A stretch of DNA of 64,000 bases, taken from the NCBI GenBank assembly GCA_027485615.1, contig JAIXQS010000144.1, forward strand, positions 1 through 64,000. The letters are read 5' to 3'. The notes under the pieces were generated by a model. It ran no database searches, was not told the origin of the DNA, and saw only the letters and a list, made by a program, of their open reading frames with translations. A program made the position numbers and the translations under genes. Positions 51,687-60,850 of the stretch are shown in pieces (position 1 is the first letter of the stretch; each line of letters begins with the position of its first letter). The DNA comes from Verrucomicrobiaceae bacterium. Its GTDB lineage: Bacteria; Verrucomicrobiota; Verrucomicrobiia; Verrucomicrobiales; Akkermansiaceae.

Positions 51687-53723
51687 TCACTGGCCGTCAA
51701 AGCCTTCATCGACTTCACCCTCGAAGCCTTCGCTGACCTCCTCATTTTCATCCACGGGAATCGCCCGCTGCACTTCCTCGAAATCGGTCTCTTCCGATTC
51801 GCCGATCTCGGGCTCTTCGATCGGGATCGCCTTGAGCACATCATCACCCTCCCCGGCCTCCTCTTCCCCCTCGGGGACGACCACCAGCGCCTTCTTCGGC
51901 GGCTCGATGATTTCCTTGATGTCGTCTTTCAGCGGCTCAAAGAAATTCCGCACCATCGGCGCGGCCATGCGCCCGCCGGAAACAGTCTGCCCGGGCTTAC
52001 CTTCGTATAGGACGGCGAAAGCGTAGCGCGGGTTATCATGCGGCAGGAAACCGGCGAACCACGCAAGCCGCTGGTTGAGGCTCGGCGGCCCCCACTGGGC
52101 CGTGCCCGTTTTCCCTGCCAGGGTGGTGAAGCTCAGGTTGCCGCTCGTCCCCGTGCCGCCGGATACGACATCGCGCATCCCGTCGCGCACGATCTCCACG
52201 GAAACGGGATCCACACCGAGCCAGTTTTTCCGCTCCGGCACCGACGCACGGACGACCTTGCCCCGGGTGTCCTGAACCTGGCTCACGAGCGAAAGTTTGG
52301 GAAGCGCCCCACCGTTGCCGATGCCGGCCATCATCTGCGCGACCTGCAGCGGGGAGGCGAGCAGGCTGCCCTGGCCGATCGACATGTTCGCGGTGTCGCC
52401 GTTGAGGATCCGGCGCTTCTCGTTTTTCATCATCCATTCGTCCGATGGGACCAGACCCGCCGTTTCCCCGACCAATGGCAGGCCGGACTTCTCGCCCATC
52501 CCCAGGCGGCGGGACAGGCTCAGGAAAACTTCCGGACCGGTGTCGATACCGACCTGATAGAACCAGGTGTTGCAGGATCTCGCCAGCGCCCGCCGGACAT
52601 CGATGTCCCCCTCCGGCGTCTTCGACCAGTTCCTGAACGTGTGGTTTCCGATCCGGATCGAGGCCGGGGAATACACCGTGGATCGCTCGGTGACGACCCC
52701 GGCGTTCAGGGCGGCGAGGGCTACCACAGGCTTGTAAGCGGAGGCGGGCGGGTAGGAGGACTGGAAAGCGCGCCCGAAAAGCGGTGTGCCGGGCTCGTCC
52801 TGCAACGCGCGGAATTCCTCCTCGCCAATGCCGGGGATGAAACGGTTCAGATCGAAGCTCGGCCGCGAAGCCATCACCAGCACCTCGCCGGTCACGACAT
52901 CGATCACCACGAAAGCACCGCGCTCGCAGCCTTTTTTCAGGACGCTTTCCGCAAGCTTCTGCCATTTCAGGTTGAGCGTGGTCACAACGGTGCCGCCCGG
53001 GCGGGGCCGCTTCACCTGCTCTTCAAGGAGCTTGTTGCCCTTCTCGTCGAATAGCAGCCGCTTCATGCCGGGAACCCCGGTGAGCTCGCGGTCGAAAATC
53101 TTCTCGAGCCCTGCGCGCCCCTCGCTTTCCTCCCACAACGGCTCGTTATAATTGATCGGTCCGGTCGGAAGTTTCCCCACGCTGCCGGAGTAGCCGATGA
53201 TGTGGGCGGCCAGCGAATCCTGCGGATAGACGCGGCGGTAAACCGGCTGGAGTGCCAGGCCTGAACCGAGCATCGGCTCGATCTTCTTCGCCTCCTCCGA
53301 TTCCAACTGACCGCTCACATAAAGCGGCATCCAGCGCCGGTGCCGGTAATGCTCGTAAAGCTCCTCGTCCGTCTTCGCCGTGTAACCTTTCACCTTGCCA
53401 TCGATCCTCGCCAGACGGGTCCGCGCCCAATCCACCACATATTCGCGATCCACATCCTGGAACTGCTCGAACTGCAGCGCCACCTGATAGGCCACCTCGT
53501 TCTGCGCCAGCGGCTCGCCCTCCCGATCCACAATCTGCCCGCGCGGCGGCGGGATCTTCAGCGTGATCGTCCGCGCGTCCTTGCGCGTCAGGATCGATCC
53601 GTCGCTGGCGGAAGGCGCGGCGGCGGGCGACAGCGGAGGACTCAGATCCAGCTGCCCTGGAGCCGCTCCATCCAGTGTCTGCGCCTGCAGAGCACCCGAA
53701 GCCAACATTGCGGCGATAAGCAT
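51687..53723 (-). CDS. mrdA: Penicillin-binding protein 2-type transpeptidase
   Basis: About 678 residues from ATG 53723; an in-frame ATG at 53849 would add an Arg-rich cytoplasmic N-terminus and is an alternative. Features: short membrane segment (MLIAAMLASGALQAQ), PBP dimerisation domain (PPPRGQIVDREGEPLAQNEV), and the active-site triad motifs SAYK (in YPPASAYKPVVALAALNAGV), SCN (ARSCNTWFYQ) and KTG (AGKTGTAQWGP). It cross-links cell-wall peptidoglycan during elongation. The last 75 residues are a very acidic tail with two similar units (LKAIPIEEPE and QRAIPVDENE), not usual for PBP2. It lies downstream of dus (182-bp gap). Confidence 0.92.
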   Translation of the reverse strand: MLIAAMLASGALQAQTLDGAAPGQLDLSPPLSPAAAPSASDGSILTRKDARTITLKIPPPRGQIVDREGEPLAQNEVAYQVALQFEQFQDVDREYVVDWARTRLARIDGKVKGYTAKTDEELYEHYRHRRWMPLYVSGQLESEEAKKIEPMLGSGLALQPVYRRVYPQDSLAAHIIGYSGSVGKLPTGPINYNEPLWEESEGRAGLEKIFDRELTGVPGMKRLLFDEKGNKLLEEQVKRPRPGGTVVTTLNLKWQKLAESVLKKGCERGAFVVIDVVTGEVLVMASRPSFDLNRFIPGIGEEEFRALQDEPGTPLFGRAFQSSYPPASAYKPVVALAALNAGVVTERSTVYSPASIRIGNHTFRNWSKTPEGDIDVRRALARSCNTWFYQVGIDTGPEVFLSLSRRLGMGEKSGLPLVGETAGLVPSDEWMMKNEKRRILNGDTANMSIGQGSLLASPLQVAQMMAGIGNGGALPKLSLVSQVQDTRGKVVRASVPERKNWLGVDPVSVEIVRDGMRDVVSGGTGTSGNLSFTTLAGKTGTAQWGPPSLNQRLAWFAGFLPHDNPRYAFAVLYEGKPGQTVSGGRMAAPMVRNFFEPLKDDIKEIIEPPKKALVVVPEGEEEAGEGDDVLKAIPIEEPEIGESEETDFEEVQRAIPVDENEEVSEGFEGEVDEGFDGQ

Positions 53724-53905
53724 CCCAGAATTCCTGAACACACCGGAAAATATCGTCGCAAGATCAGCATGGCAACCACGCAATAGCCCTTCAACCCGGG
53801 ATCGTTTCCCACCCCTCCTCCTCCCATTCGCCGGCGGGCTTGCCGACATGGAAACCTGCCCACCGTTCACCTCCGCGCCGCGCCCGGATCGTGGCGGAAA
53901 CAAAA

Positions 53906-54910
53906 TCACGCAACCGCCTCGCGGGCGGCGAGCGATAGTTCCGCCAAACCTTCCACGCTCGCCACCGAATCCACCTGGCAGAGCCTCTGCCGCAGATCCT
54001 TCGCACCGGGAAAACCCTTGCAATAGGCCATCAGCCGCCCGCGCATCGCCGTCAGCGTCTGGCGCTCATTTCCGTATCGCCCGCTCTCCACCGCCATCCG
54101 GCAGTGGCGCAGGATCAGCGCCCACCTTTCCTCAAGCGGCACCGGATCCATCACCTCGCCGGTCTCCAGGAAATATTTCGCCTCACGGAAAACCCACGGG
54201 TTCTGCATCGCCGCGCGGCCGATCATCACGCCGCTGACCGCCGTTTCCCGCTTCCGTTTCGCGAGATCCGCGCCAGTGGCGATGTCGCCGTTGCCGATCA
54301 CCGGCACGCCCACCGCCCGCGCCACCGCATCGATCGTTTCCCAATCCGCCTCGCCGCCGTAGCCCTGCGCCCGCGTCCGCCCATGCACCGCGATCGCCCG
54401 CATCCCGCAATCCTCCAGAGTCTTCGCCACTTCGACCGCGTTCACCGAATCCGCATCCCAGCCGATCCGGATCTTCGCCGTCACCGGCACATCCATCCCC
54501 ACCGCCTTGTGGACACCCTCCGCCACGCTCGCCAGCAGCGGGCAATCGCGCAGCAGCGAGGAGCCGCCGTTGCGGGAAACCACCTTGTTCACCGGGCAGC
54601 CGAAATTGATGTCGATGAAATCCGGCACCCGCCCCGCCAAACCCTTGTCGATGATCTTGCGCGCCGCCTCGCCCATCCGCATGCCGTCCGCCCCGAAAAG
54701 CTGCACCCCCACCGGCCTCTGCCCCTCATCGAACTCCGTGTATTTCCGCGTCCGCTCATCCGCCTGCATGATCCCCTCCGCGCTGACGAACTCCGTCACC
54801 ATCACATCCGCCCCCATCTCCTTGCAGATCCTGCGAAAAATCAAATCCGTCACCCCCGCCATCGGCGCGAGATACAAGGGGAATTTCCCGTCTGAAAACC
54901 AGTGCAACAC
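53906..54910 (-). CDS. tRNA-dihydrouridine synthase
   Basis: About 334 residues with start set at GTG 54910; a TTG at 54934 is an alternative. Dus motifs: YLAPMAGVTDLIFRRICKEM, DFIDINFGCPVNKVVSRNGG, catalytic Cys in NFGCP, IAVHGRTRAQGYGGEADWET, PVIGNGDI and GVMIGRAAMQNPWVF. It reduces uridines in tRNA with FMN and NADPH. It is upstream of PBP2 on the same strand. A family-B palindrome sits in its 5' leader. Confidence 0.93.
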   Translation of the reverse strand: MLHWFSDGKFPLYLAPMAGVTDLIFRRICKEMGADVMVTEFVSAEGIMQADERTRKYTEFDEGQRPVGVQLFGADGMRMGEAARKIIDKGLAGRVPDFIDINFGCPVNKVVSRNGGSSLLRDCPLLASVAEGVHKAVGMDVPVTAKIRIGWDADSVNAVEVAKTLEDCGMRAIAVHGRTRAQGYGGEADWETIDAVARAVGVPVIGNGDIATGADLAKRKRETAVSGVMIGRAAMQNPWVFREAKYFLETGEVMDPVPLEERWALILRHCRMAVESGRYGNERQTLTAMRGRLMAYCKGFPGAKDLRQRLCQVDSVASVEGLAELSLAAREAVA

Positions 54911-54942
54911 ACCCGCACCGTAGCACGCTGGCAACGCGGAAC

Positions 54943-54958
54943 GCGAGCTTTAGCTCGC
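54943..54958. repeat. Dispersed palindrome, family B
   Basis: GCGAGCTTTAGCTCGC is a perfect palindrome apart from its two central bases, preceded by GGAAC. Together with 44608-44624 (GCGAGTTTAAAACTCGC, also preceded by GGAAC) it defines a second palindrome family. It sits in the leader between dus (minus) and serA (plus). Confidence 0.6.
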
Positions 54959-55127
54959 CCCGGAGGACACGGATTGTTTCTTAAACATCCGAATCGGTAG
55001 TAATCAGATCGCAGACTTTCACTACACAAACAGAATGGACGAACCCAGCACGGTTGCCGATCCACCCACCACCCCTCCCCCACTTCCTCTTGCAAGTCAA
55101 CGGCATCGCGTTTACCGAAGCCGTCCC

Positions 55128-56732
55128 ATGACCAGCTACCGAGTCCTCGTATCCGATCCCATTTCCGAAAAAGGCGTGGAAGCCCTGCGCTCCGCCGAAG
55201 GCATCACGGTTGACGTGAAAACCGGCATGTCCCCGGACGAACTGCTTTCCGTGATCGGCGATTACCATGGTCTTGTCGTCCGCTCGCAGACCAAGGTCAC
55301 CCCCGAAGTCCTTGCTGCCGCCAAGAATCTCAAGGCCATCGGCCGCGCCGGTGTCGGGGTGGATAACATCGACCGCCAATCCGCCACCGACCACGGCGTC
55401 ATCGTGATGAACACGCCCTCGGGCAACACGATCTCCACCGCCGAGCACGCATTCACCCTCATGCTCTCCGCCGCGCGAAACATCGGCCCCGCCCACGCAG
55501 GCGTCCTTGCCGGTGACTTCACCGCCGCCCGCAAAGCCTTCCAAGGCATCGAGCTGAATGGAAAACGGCTCGCCGTCATCGGCATGGGCCGCATCGGCAC
55601 GGAGTTCACCAAGCGTGCCCAGGCCTTCAACATGGATGTCGTCGCATACGACCCCTTCCTGACAGAATCCCGCGCCCGCGAGCTCAAAGTCACCCTCGCC
55701 GAGTCCCCGGACATCGCCCTCACCGGAGCCGATGTCGTCACGCTCCACGTCCCTCTCACCGATGACACCCGCCACCTGATGAACAAGGAGCGCATCGCCC
55801 TCATGAACAAAGGCGCCCTGATCATCAACTGCGCCCGCGGCGGTCTCATCGACGAAGCGGCGCTCAAGGACGCCATCGATTCCGGCCACATCGCCGGTTG
55901 CGGGCTCGATGTGTACGAAGACGAACCCCCTGCCGCGGACCACCCGCTCTTCGGCCTCAAGAAGCACATCGCTTTCACCCCACACCTCGGCGCCTCCACC
56001 AACGAAGCCCAGGAAAACGTCGGAATCGAGGTCGCCATCCAGATCCGCGATTTCCTCACCACCGGGGAAATCCGCAACGCGATCAACATGCCCTCCCTCG
56101 ATGCGGCGGCGCTTGCCGCGATCGGCCCTTACCTCGAACTCGCCGGCGCTCTTGGCACGCTCCTCGCGAAACTCGGCCCGGCCAACCCGGACTCGATCCG
56201 CGTTTCCTATCACGGCGACCTCGCCACCAAGGACACCGGCCTCATTTCCCGCACCGCGCTCTACCGCCTGCTCGAATGCTCGCGCCCCGATGGCCAGGTG
56301 AACCTCGTCAACGCCCCCGCCATTGCGAAAGCCATGGGACTCGACCTCGTCGAATCCACCATCAGCGCACAGACCGAATTCAACGACCTCCTCGTGGTCG
56401 AACTTCGCAAGGGCGATGAGAAGTACCGCGTTGCCGGCACCATCATCGGCCGCAGCCCGCGCATCGTCGAAATCGACCGCCTCTTTGTCGATGCCCCCAT
56501 CAAGGGCCACCTGCTCATCGTCCGCAACGATGACCGCCCCGGCATCGTCGGAGCCGTCGGCACCGTGCTCGGAAACGCCGGCCAGAACATCGCGAACTTC
56601 TCCCTCGCCCGCGACAAATCGAAAAGCGATGCGCTCTCGCTCATCGAGCTGGACGCAGCCCTTCCCGCCGACGTCATGCAAGCCATCCGCACCATCCCGG
56701 GCGTCACCTCCGCCACCGGAGTCAGTCTGTAG
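55128..56732 (+). CDS. serA: D-3-phosphoglycerate dehydrogenase
   Basis: A 534-residue enzyme from ATG 55128 (MTSYRVLVSDPISEKGVEAL). The NAD site is IGMGRIGTEFTKRA; catalytic features are NCARGGLIDEAAL, CGLDVYEDEPP and TPHLGASTNEAQEN (His). An allosteric-substrate-binding domain (residues 320-450) and an ACT domain (LLIVRNDDRPGIVGAVGTVL, from about residue 462) complete it. It performs the first step of serine synthesis and is usually inhibited by serine through the ACT domain. Upstream codons to 55035 are not conserved. Confidence 0.96.
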   Translation: MTSYRVLVSDPISEKGVEALRSAEGITVDVKTGMSPDELLSVIGDYHGLVVRSQTKVTPEVLAAAKNLKAIGRAGVGVDNIDRQSATDHGVIVMNTPSGNTISTAEHAFTLMLSAARNIGPAHAGVLAGDFTAARKAFQGIELNGKRLAVIGMGRIGTEFTKRAQAFNMDVVAYDPFLTESRARELKVTLAESPDIALTGADVVTLHVPLTDDTRHLMNKERIALMNKGALIINCARGGLIDEAALKDAIDSGHIAGCGLDVYEDEPPAADHPLFGLKKHIAFTPHLGASTNEAQENVGIEVAIQIRDFLTTGEIRNAINMPSLDAAALAAIGPYLELAGALGTLLAKLGPANPDSIRVSYHGDLATKDTGLISRTALYRLLECSRPDGQVNLVNAPAIAKAMGLDLVESTISAQTEFNDLLVVELRKGDEKYRVAGTIIGRSPRIVEIDRLFVDAPIKGHLLIVRNDDRPGIVGAVGTVLGNAGQNIANFSLARDKSKSDALSLIELDAALPADVMQAIRTIPGVTSATGVSL

Positions 56733-57093
56733 GGGCTGATTTTCGGATTTTGGGAGATCAATCTTCCGGAAACAAGGGGCCTTCTGTGATGTGCCTTTAC
56801 GCGGTGCGTCGGTCGAGCCGCGTGAGGCGCGTCTTCGCTTCGTAGGTGCCGTGTTGCTGATAAAGCGAGCGACAATATCAAAAGAAGCCAGGCTTTTTGA
56901 TGCCAAGTGGAGACCAGCCCCACCGGGCGTTTCCTCTTTGTGGAAAACGACGACCGCCCCGGCATCGTCGGGGTGCTGAGCTTCGAGCTTTGAGGAAATG
57001 GCAGTCTGGCGTCCCGCAGAAATAGCGGAACTTCGTCGAGGTAACGCGTTGCCATCTCCCCCGCTGGATCGCCGCTGCCTGCGTGCGAGTTTC
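56733..57093. other. Gene-free region downstream of serA
   Basis: This stretch contains no intact gene. It holds the ACT-like fragment (56923-56994), a segment with a GCCGCGTGAGGCGCG inverted repeat near 56817-56831 and a TAGGTGCCGTG unit. Short pieces superficially resemble the repeat-derived insert in the CFA-like gene (a TAGGTG unit), but similarity is too small to claim relation. Confidence 0.5.
56923..56994 (+). pseudogene. ACT-domain fragment similar to SerA C-terminus
   Basis: The frame reads TGRFLFVENDDRPGIVGVLS then FEL and stop. It matches the serA ACT segment KGHLLIVRNDDRPGIVGAVG, and the DNA CGACCGCCCCGGCATCGTCG is nearly identical. It lies about 190 bp after the serA stop. Interpreted as a remnant of a duplicated or truncated serA/ACT gene, not a functional protein. 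Confidence 0.55.
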
Positions 57094-57276
57094 TCAATCC
57101 CCGAAAGTCCAGACCCGCTTCGAGCCGCCCTTGCGGGTCTCCCTGTCCTCGGTCTGGCCTTCGAAGCTGATGAGATCGATCACCTTCGCCTCGCAATGCT
57201 CCTTGATCGCCTCGACGAGAGGCTTGGTTTTGTAAAAGAGAGGGATCACCGGGAAACTAACTTGCCAATTACCCAT
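57094..57276 (-). CDS. Possible small protein upstream of vapB
   Basis: A 60-residue frame from ATG 57276 with GC-rich codons and plausible protein character (GNWQVSFPVIPLFYKTKPLV, EAIKEHCEAKVIDLISFEGQ, TEDRETRKGGSKRVWTFGD). No family is recognised. It is divergent from the antitoxin gene (23 bp apart). It could be the 3' part of a lost gene or a real small protein. Confidence 0.3.
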   Translation of the reverse strand: MGNWQVSFPVIPLFYKTKPLVEAIKEHCEAKVIDLISFEGQTEDRETRKGGSKRVWTFGD

Positions 57277-57298
57277 ATTCCCGTATGGTTGGCTTGTT

Positions 57299-57589
57299 AT
57301 GAAAACCACCTTGGATCTTCCCGATGATCTGCTGATCGAGGCGAAAGCCGTGGCAGCGCGCCGTCGGATCACGCTCAAGGATATGGTCGCCCACGCACTG
57401 CGACGGGAAATCATGCCTGCAACTGCACTCAGCTCTTCCGAGTCCGAACTCTATGAGGTCGGGCCGTTTGGGATTTTGCGTCTCAAGAAGCGGGGCGATA
57501 CGGTGAATGAGGATACGGTCAGGAAGCTTCTCGACGAAGCCGATGAGGAGGAGTTCGCCCGAGCCATGAAACTAAGGGAGGGGCAATGA
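57299..57589 (+). CDS. VapB-type antitoxin
   Basis: A 96-residue protein with a ribbon-helix-helix N-terminus (MKTTLDLPDDLLIEAKAVAA, RRRITLKDMVAHALRREI), the usual DNA-binding part of VapB antitoxins, and a C-terminal toxin-binding tail (TVRKLLDEADEEEFARAMKL). It overlaps the PIN toxin by 4 bp (ATGA), so the pair is translated together. It is expected to repress its own promoter at 57200-57298. Confidence 0.87.
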   Translation: MKTTLDLPDDLLIEAKAVAARRRITLKDMVAHALRREIMPATALSSSESELYEVGPFGILRLKKRGDTVNEDTVRKLLDEADEEEFARAMKLREGQ

Positions 57590-58068
57590 TCCACCTTCTC
57601 GACGCAAATGTCCTGATTGCGCTGGGCGACGTATCCCATGTGCATGCGAAGTCGGCATTGGATTTTTTTGAGACCCGCGCCGTCCGCGAAGGATGGGCGA
57701 CGTGCCCGCTGACCGAAAACGCGTTTCTCCGCATCATGGGAAATCCGAAATACCCGGGTGGCTCGGGCTCCACCGCGCAGGCGCGGCGGGCTTTGTCCAG
57801 CATCCTGGCGGCACCGGGACATCGCTTCTGGCCTGATGACCAGAGCCTCATGGAGGCTGCACGGATCCCGGTTCTACCCGCCTCTCAGCAACTGACCGAT
57901 TGCTATCTGCTTGCACTGGCCGCCTCAAAAGGTGGCTGTCTGACAACCTTTGACCGCAGCATCGACCCAAGCTGCGTGAAAGGCGGCGGGCATGCACTGC
58001 TGGTTTTGGGTAAACCGAATGAAACCGAGCCCCAATCCCGGCTTCCCTCTTCCACAGGGCTCGCCTAA
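57586..58068 (+). CDS. VapC-type PIN-domain toxin
   Basis: A 160-residue PIN protein with MIHLLDANVLIALGD (Asp), CPLTENAFLRIMGNPKYPGG (Glu) and QQLTDCYLLALAASKGGCLT followed by TFDRSIDPS (two Asp). This is the TA-associated PIN subgroup that cleaves RNA. It is immediately downstream of the VapB-like antitoxin and ends 9 bp before cysS, with which it might be co-transcribed. Confidence 0.9.
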   Translation: MIHLLDANVLIALGDVSHVHAKSALDFFETRAVREGWATCPLTENAFLRIMGNPKYPGGSGSTAQARRALSSILAAPGHRFWPDDQSLMEAARIPVLPASQQLTDCYLLALAASKGGCLTTFDRSIDPSCVKGGGHALLVLGKPNETEPQSRLPSSTGLA

Positions 58069-58077
58069 AACCCCACC

Positions 58078-59469
58078 ATGCTTCTTTTCAACACCCTCAC
58101 CCGCACCGAAACGGAGATTCGCCCGCTCGACGGGAAGACCTACCGTTTCTATTGCTGCGGGCCAACGGTCTATGGCCCGGCGCACATCGGGAATTTCCGC
58201 ACCTTCGTGCTGCAGGATGTGTTCCGCCGCGCACTGGAGACCGGCGGCACGCCGACGCTGCATGTCCGCAACCTCACCGACGTGGACGACAAGACGATCC
58301 GCGACTCGCAAAAGGCCGGGCAGACACTGGAGGCTTTCACGAAAACCTGGACAGAGAAATTCCACGCCGATTGCACCGCGCTTGCCTGCCAGGCGCCGCA
58401 CATTGAGCCGTCGGCCATCGCCCACATCCCCCAGCAGATCGCGATGATCGCGGAGCTCATCGAAAAAGGCCACGCTTACGCCTCCGATGACGGCTCGGTC
58501 TATTTCCGCATCTCCTCGTTCCCGAACTACGGCCGCCTCTCCCGGCTCGACGAACGCGAGCTCGACCTCGGCAAAACGCAGAGCACCCGCGCCGACGCCG
58601 ACGAGTACGAGAAAGATAGTATTTCCGACTTCGTGCTGTGGAAGGCGCGCCGCGAGGAGGATGGCGAGAATTTCTGGGAATCCCCGTGGGGCGAAGGCCG
58701 ACCCGGCTGGCACCTCGAGTGCTCGGCGATGATCCGCGAATACCTCGGCGATTCCTTCGATATGCACTCCGGCGGGGTGGATCTCATTTTCCCCCACCAC
58801 GAGAACGAGATCGCGCAGAGCGAATGTGCGTGCGGCGGAAACTTCGCGGCGCATTGGTTCCACATCACCCACCTGCTGGTGGACGGCGGGAAAATGTCGA
58901 AATCACTCGGCAATATGTACACCCTCTCCGATCTGGAGGCCAAGGGTTTCACGGCGATGGAAGTCCGCTACGTCCTGATCGGCGCGCATTACCGCAAGCA
59001 ACTCAACTTCACCCTGGAATCGCTCTCCGGCGCGAAGGAGGCGCTGGCGAAGCTCGCGAAATCCGCCGCGAAGCTCGCGGAAAACATGGGCGGCGAAACG
59101 CAGCTCCCGTCCGCCGACTTCGGCCCGTTCCAGGGCGCGTGGCAATCGCTCAACGACGACCTAAACACCCCCGGCGCGCTGGGCGGAATTTTCACCGGCC
59201 TCCGCGAAGCATCAAAACTCACCGGCAAGGATGCCGCGGCCGCCCTCGCCGGCCTCAACCGCATCCTCCGCGCGCTCGGCATCACGCTGCCGGAAATTTC
59301 CTCAGCCACGACAGACATCCCTGCCGAAATCCGCGACCTAGCCGAGACCCGCTGGGCCGCGAGATCCGCGAAAGACTGGGCAGCGTCCGACAAGCTCCGC
59401 GACGAACTCGCCGCACAGGGCTGGGGCGTAAAGGACGGCAGCGGAGGTTATGAACTGACAAGAATGTAG
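58078..59469 (+). CDS. cysS: Cysteinyl-tRNA synthetase
   Basis: A 463-residue class I synthetase. Signature motifs: YCCGPTVYGPAHIGNFRTFV (HIGN plus zinc Cys), WHLECSAMIREYLGDSFDMH, GGVDLIFPHHENEIAQSECA and KMSKSLGN. The DALR/anticodon-binding helical domain and C-terminal region (SAKDWAASDKLRDELAAQGW) follow. It charges tRNA-Cys. The gene follows the vapBC pair and is convergent with bioA. Confidence 0.97.
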   Translation: MLLFNTLTRTETEIRPLDGKTYRFYCCGPTVYGPAHIGNFRTFVLQDVFRRALETGGTPTLHVRNLTDVDDKTIRDSQKAGQTLEAFTKTWTEKFHADCTALACQAPHIEPSAIAHIPQQIAMIAELIEKGHAYASDDGSVYFRISSFPNYGRLSRLDERELDLGKTQSTRADADEYEKDSISDFVLWKARREEDGENFWESPWGEGRPGWHLECSAMIREYLGDSFDMHSGGVDLIFPHHENEIAQSECACGGNFAAHWFHITHLLVDGGKMSKSLGNMYTLSDLEAKGFTAMEVRYVLIGAHYRKQLNFTLESLSGAKEALAKLAKSAAKLAENMGGETQLPSADFGPFQGAWQSLNDDLNTPGALGGIFTGLREASKLTGKDAAAALAGLNRILRALGITLPEISSATTDIPAEIRDLAETRWAARSAKDWAASDKLRDELAAQGWGVKDGSGGYELTRM

Positions 59470-59566
59470 CGGATCAGAAAATCACCGAAGATGGAACCTT
59501 TGGTTCACACCTTCATGGCGGCCAGCCGTATCCATTCCGGCTCAAAGGCATTTTTTCGCGGACGGC

Positions 59567-60793
59567 CTAGGCACGAGCCAGGGCATCCATGGCGAAATCG
59601 ATCTCCTCCAGGGAAACACAAAGTGGCGGCATGAGCACCACCGTGCCCAGGATGTTGCGGGTGAGGAGCCCATGATTCCGGGCGGCGAGGGTGATTTTAT
59701 CGCCCATGCCGGCCTGAAATTCCATACCCGCGATCAGGCCGCATTGGCGGATCGCCACCATGTCGTTTCTTGTCGCGCTGAGTTTTTCCAGGCACGCGGC
59801 GAGGTGGGCGATCTTCGCGGGCAAGCCTTCGAGAACCTTGTCCGTTTCAAATATCCGGAGCGAAGCCAGTGCGGCCGCGCAGCCGATGGGGTTCGCGGTA
59901 TAACTATGTCCGTAGTAGAAGGCGTTCTCAGCGCCACCCAGGAACGTTTCATAGACGGCTCGGGTGGTGAGCGTCGCGGCGAGCGGGACGGTGCCGCCGG
60001 TGAGGCCCTTCGCGAGGCAGAGGAAATCCGGGATCACGTTTTCCCGCTGGCAGGCGAACATCGTGCCGGTGCGGCCGAAGCCTGTCATCACCTCGTCAAG
60101 GATGAGGTGGATGCCGTGCTTCTCCGTCCATTCGCGGAGATCCCACAGCATGCCTTCCGGCCAAGGGCGCATCTCGTTCACGCCCTGGATGAGCGGCTCG
60201 ATGACTACCGCGGTCACCGTAGTTGGATCGACGGATTTCAGATCATTCGTTGATGCGATGAATTCCGTTTCGAAGCCGAGATTCCTGAAACGGGAAAAAA
60301 AGCGGTTCACGCCGCCGAGGGAGGCCGCGCCGAGGGTGTCGCCGTGATAGGCGTTGTCGAACGCGAGGAAGCGCGTCCGGCTCCCCTGCCCCGTCTGCAA
60401 CCTGGATTGGAGCGACATCTTAAGCGCCGCCTCGACGGCAGTGGAGCCGTTATCGGAGAAGAAAACGCGCTCCAGCGTATGCGGCGGGAAAAAGGAAACG
60501 AGTTTCTCCGCCAGCTCCGAGGCCAGCGGATGGCCAAGGCCTAGATACGACGAGTGGTCGAGGGTGGCGGCTTGTTTCGCAATGGCCTCCGCGATCTCCG
60601 GGCGGCAGTGGCCGTGGATGTTCGTCCAGATCGAGGAGTTGCCGTCGAGGTAGCGGTTGCCCTTGGAATCGTAGAGCCAAACGCCCTCGGCGCGGACGAT
60701 CATCAGCGGCTCGTGCGCGGGATCACACCACGCGGACTGGCGCGTGAAAGGATGCCAGCAATGGGCTTTGTCGGCGCGGACGGGATCGGTCAC
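59567..60793 (-). CDS. bioA: Adenosylmethionine-8-amino-7-oxononanoate aminotransferase
   Basis: A 408-residue class III PLP aminotransferase. Motifs: HPFTRQSAWCDPAHEPLMIV, SSIWTNIHGHCRPEIAEA, VFFSDNGSTAVEAALKMSLQ, FDNAYHGDTLGAASLGGVNR and the PLP lysine in LCLAKGLTGGTVPLAATLTT. The acid/aromatic set is typical of BioA rather than ornithine aminotransferases. It converts KAPA to DAPA in biotin synthesis. No other bio gene is nearby; accC at the window end is a biotin-dependent enzyme. Confidence 0.95.
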   Translation of the reverse strand: MTDPVRADKAHCWHPFTRQSAWCDPAHEPLMIVRAEGVWLYDSKGNRYLDGNSSIWTNIHGHCRPEIAEAIAKQAATLDHSSYLGLGHPLASELAEKLVSFFPPHTLERVFFSDNGSTAVEAALKMSLQSRLQTGQGSRTRFLAFDNAYHGDTLGAASLGGVNRFFSRFRNLGFETEFIASTNDLKSVDPTTVTAVVIEPLIQGVNEMRPWPEGMLWDLREWTEKHGIHLILDEVMTGFGRTGTMFACQRENVIPDFLCLAKGLTGGTVPLAATLTTRAVYETFLGGAENAFYYGHSYTANPIGCAAALASLRIFETDKVLEGLPAKIAHLAACLEKLSATRNDMVAIRQCGLIAGMEFQAGMGDKITLAARNHGLLTRNILGTVVLMPPLCVSLEEIDFAMDALARA

Positions 60794-60795
60794 GC

Positions 60796-60850
60796 GAAAG
60801 ATCTAACCACGAATGGACGCGAAAACCAGATGAGCGTTAGCGAATTTCAT
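60796..60850 (-). repeat. GCGTCCATTCG-type repeat ending the DoxX stub
   Basis: On the minus strand the run reads TTCTTATGAAATTCG, CTAACGCTCATCTGG, TTTTCGCGTCCATTCG then TGGTTAGA. The TTCGCGTCCATTCG unit is shared with 5868-5902. It begins exactly where the small frame of 60847-60906 stops, consistent with a repeat replacing the end of a gene. Confidence 0.6.

Noticed and set aside
54981-56906. 641-codon minus-strand open frame opposite serA
   Set aside because: Antisense shadow of a clear serA gene; composition is Gly/Asp/Val-rich and shows no domain.
59524-59555. Possible terminator after cysS (AGCCG...CGGCT then a T run)
   Set aside because: The stem is only 5 bp with a 9-base loop, and the T tract is separated from it by a gap. 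Too weak to list.
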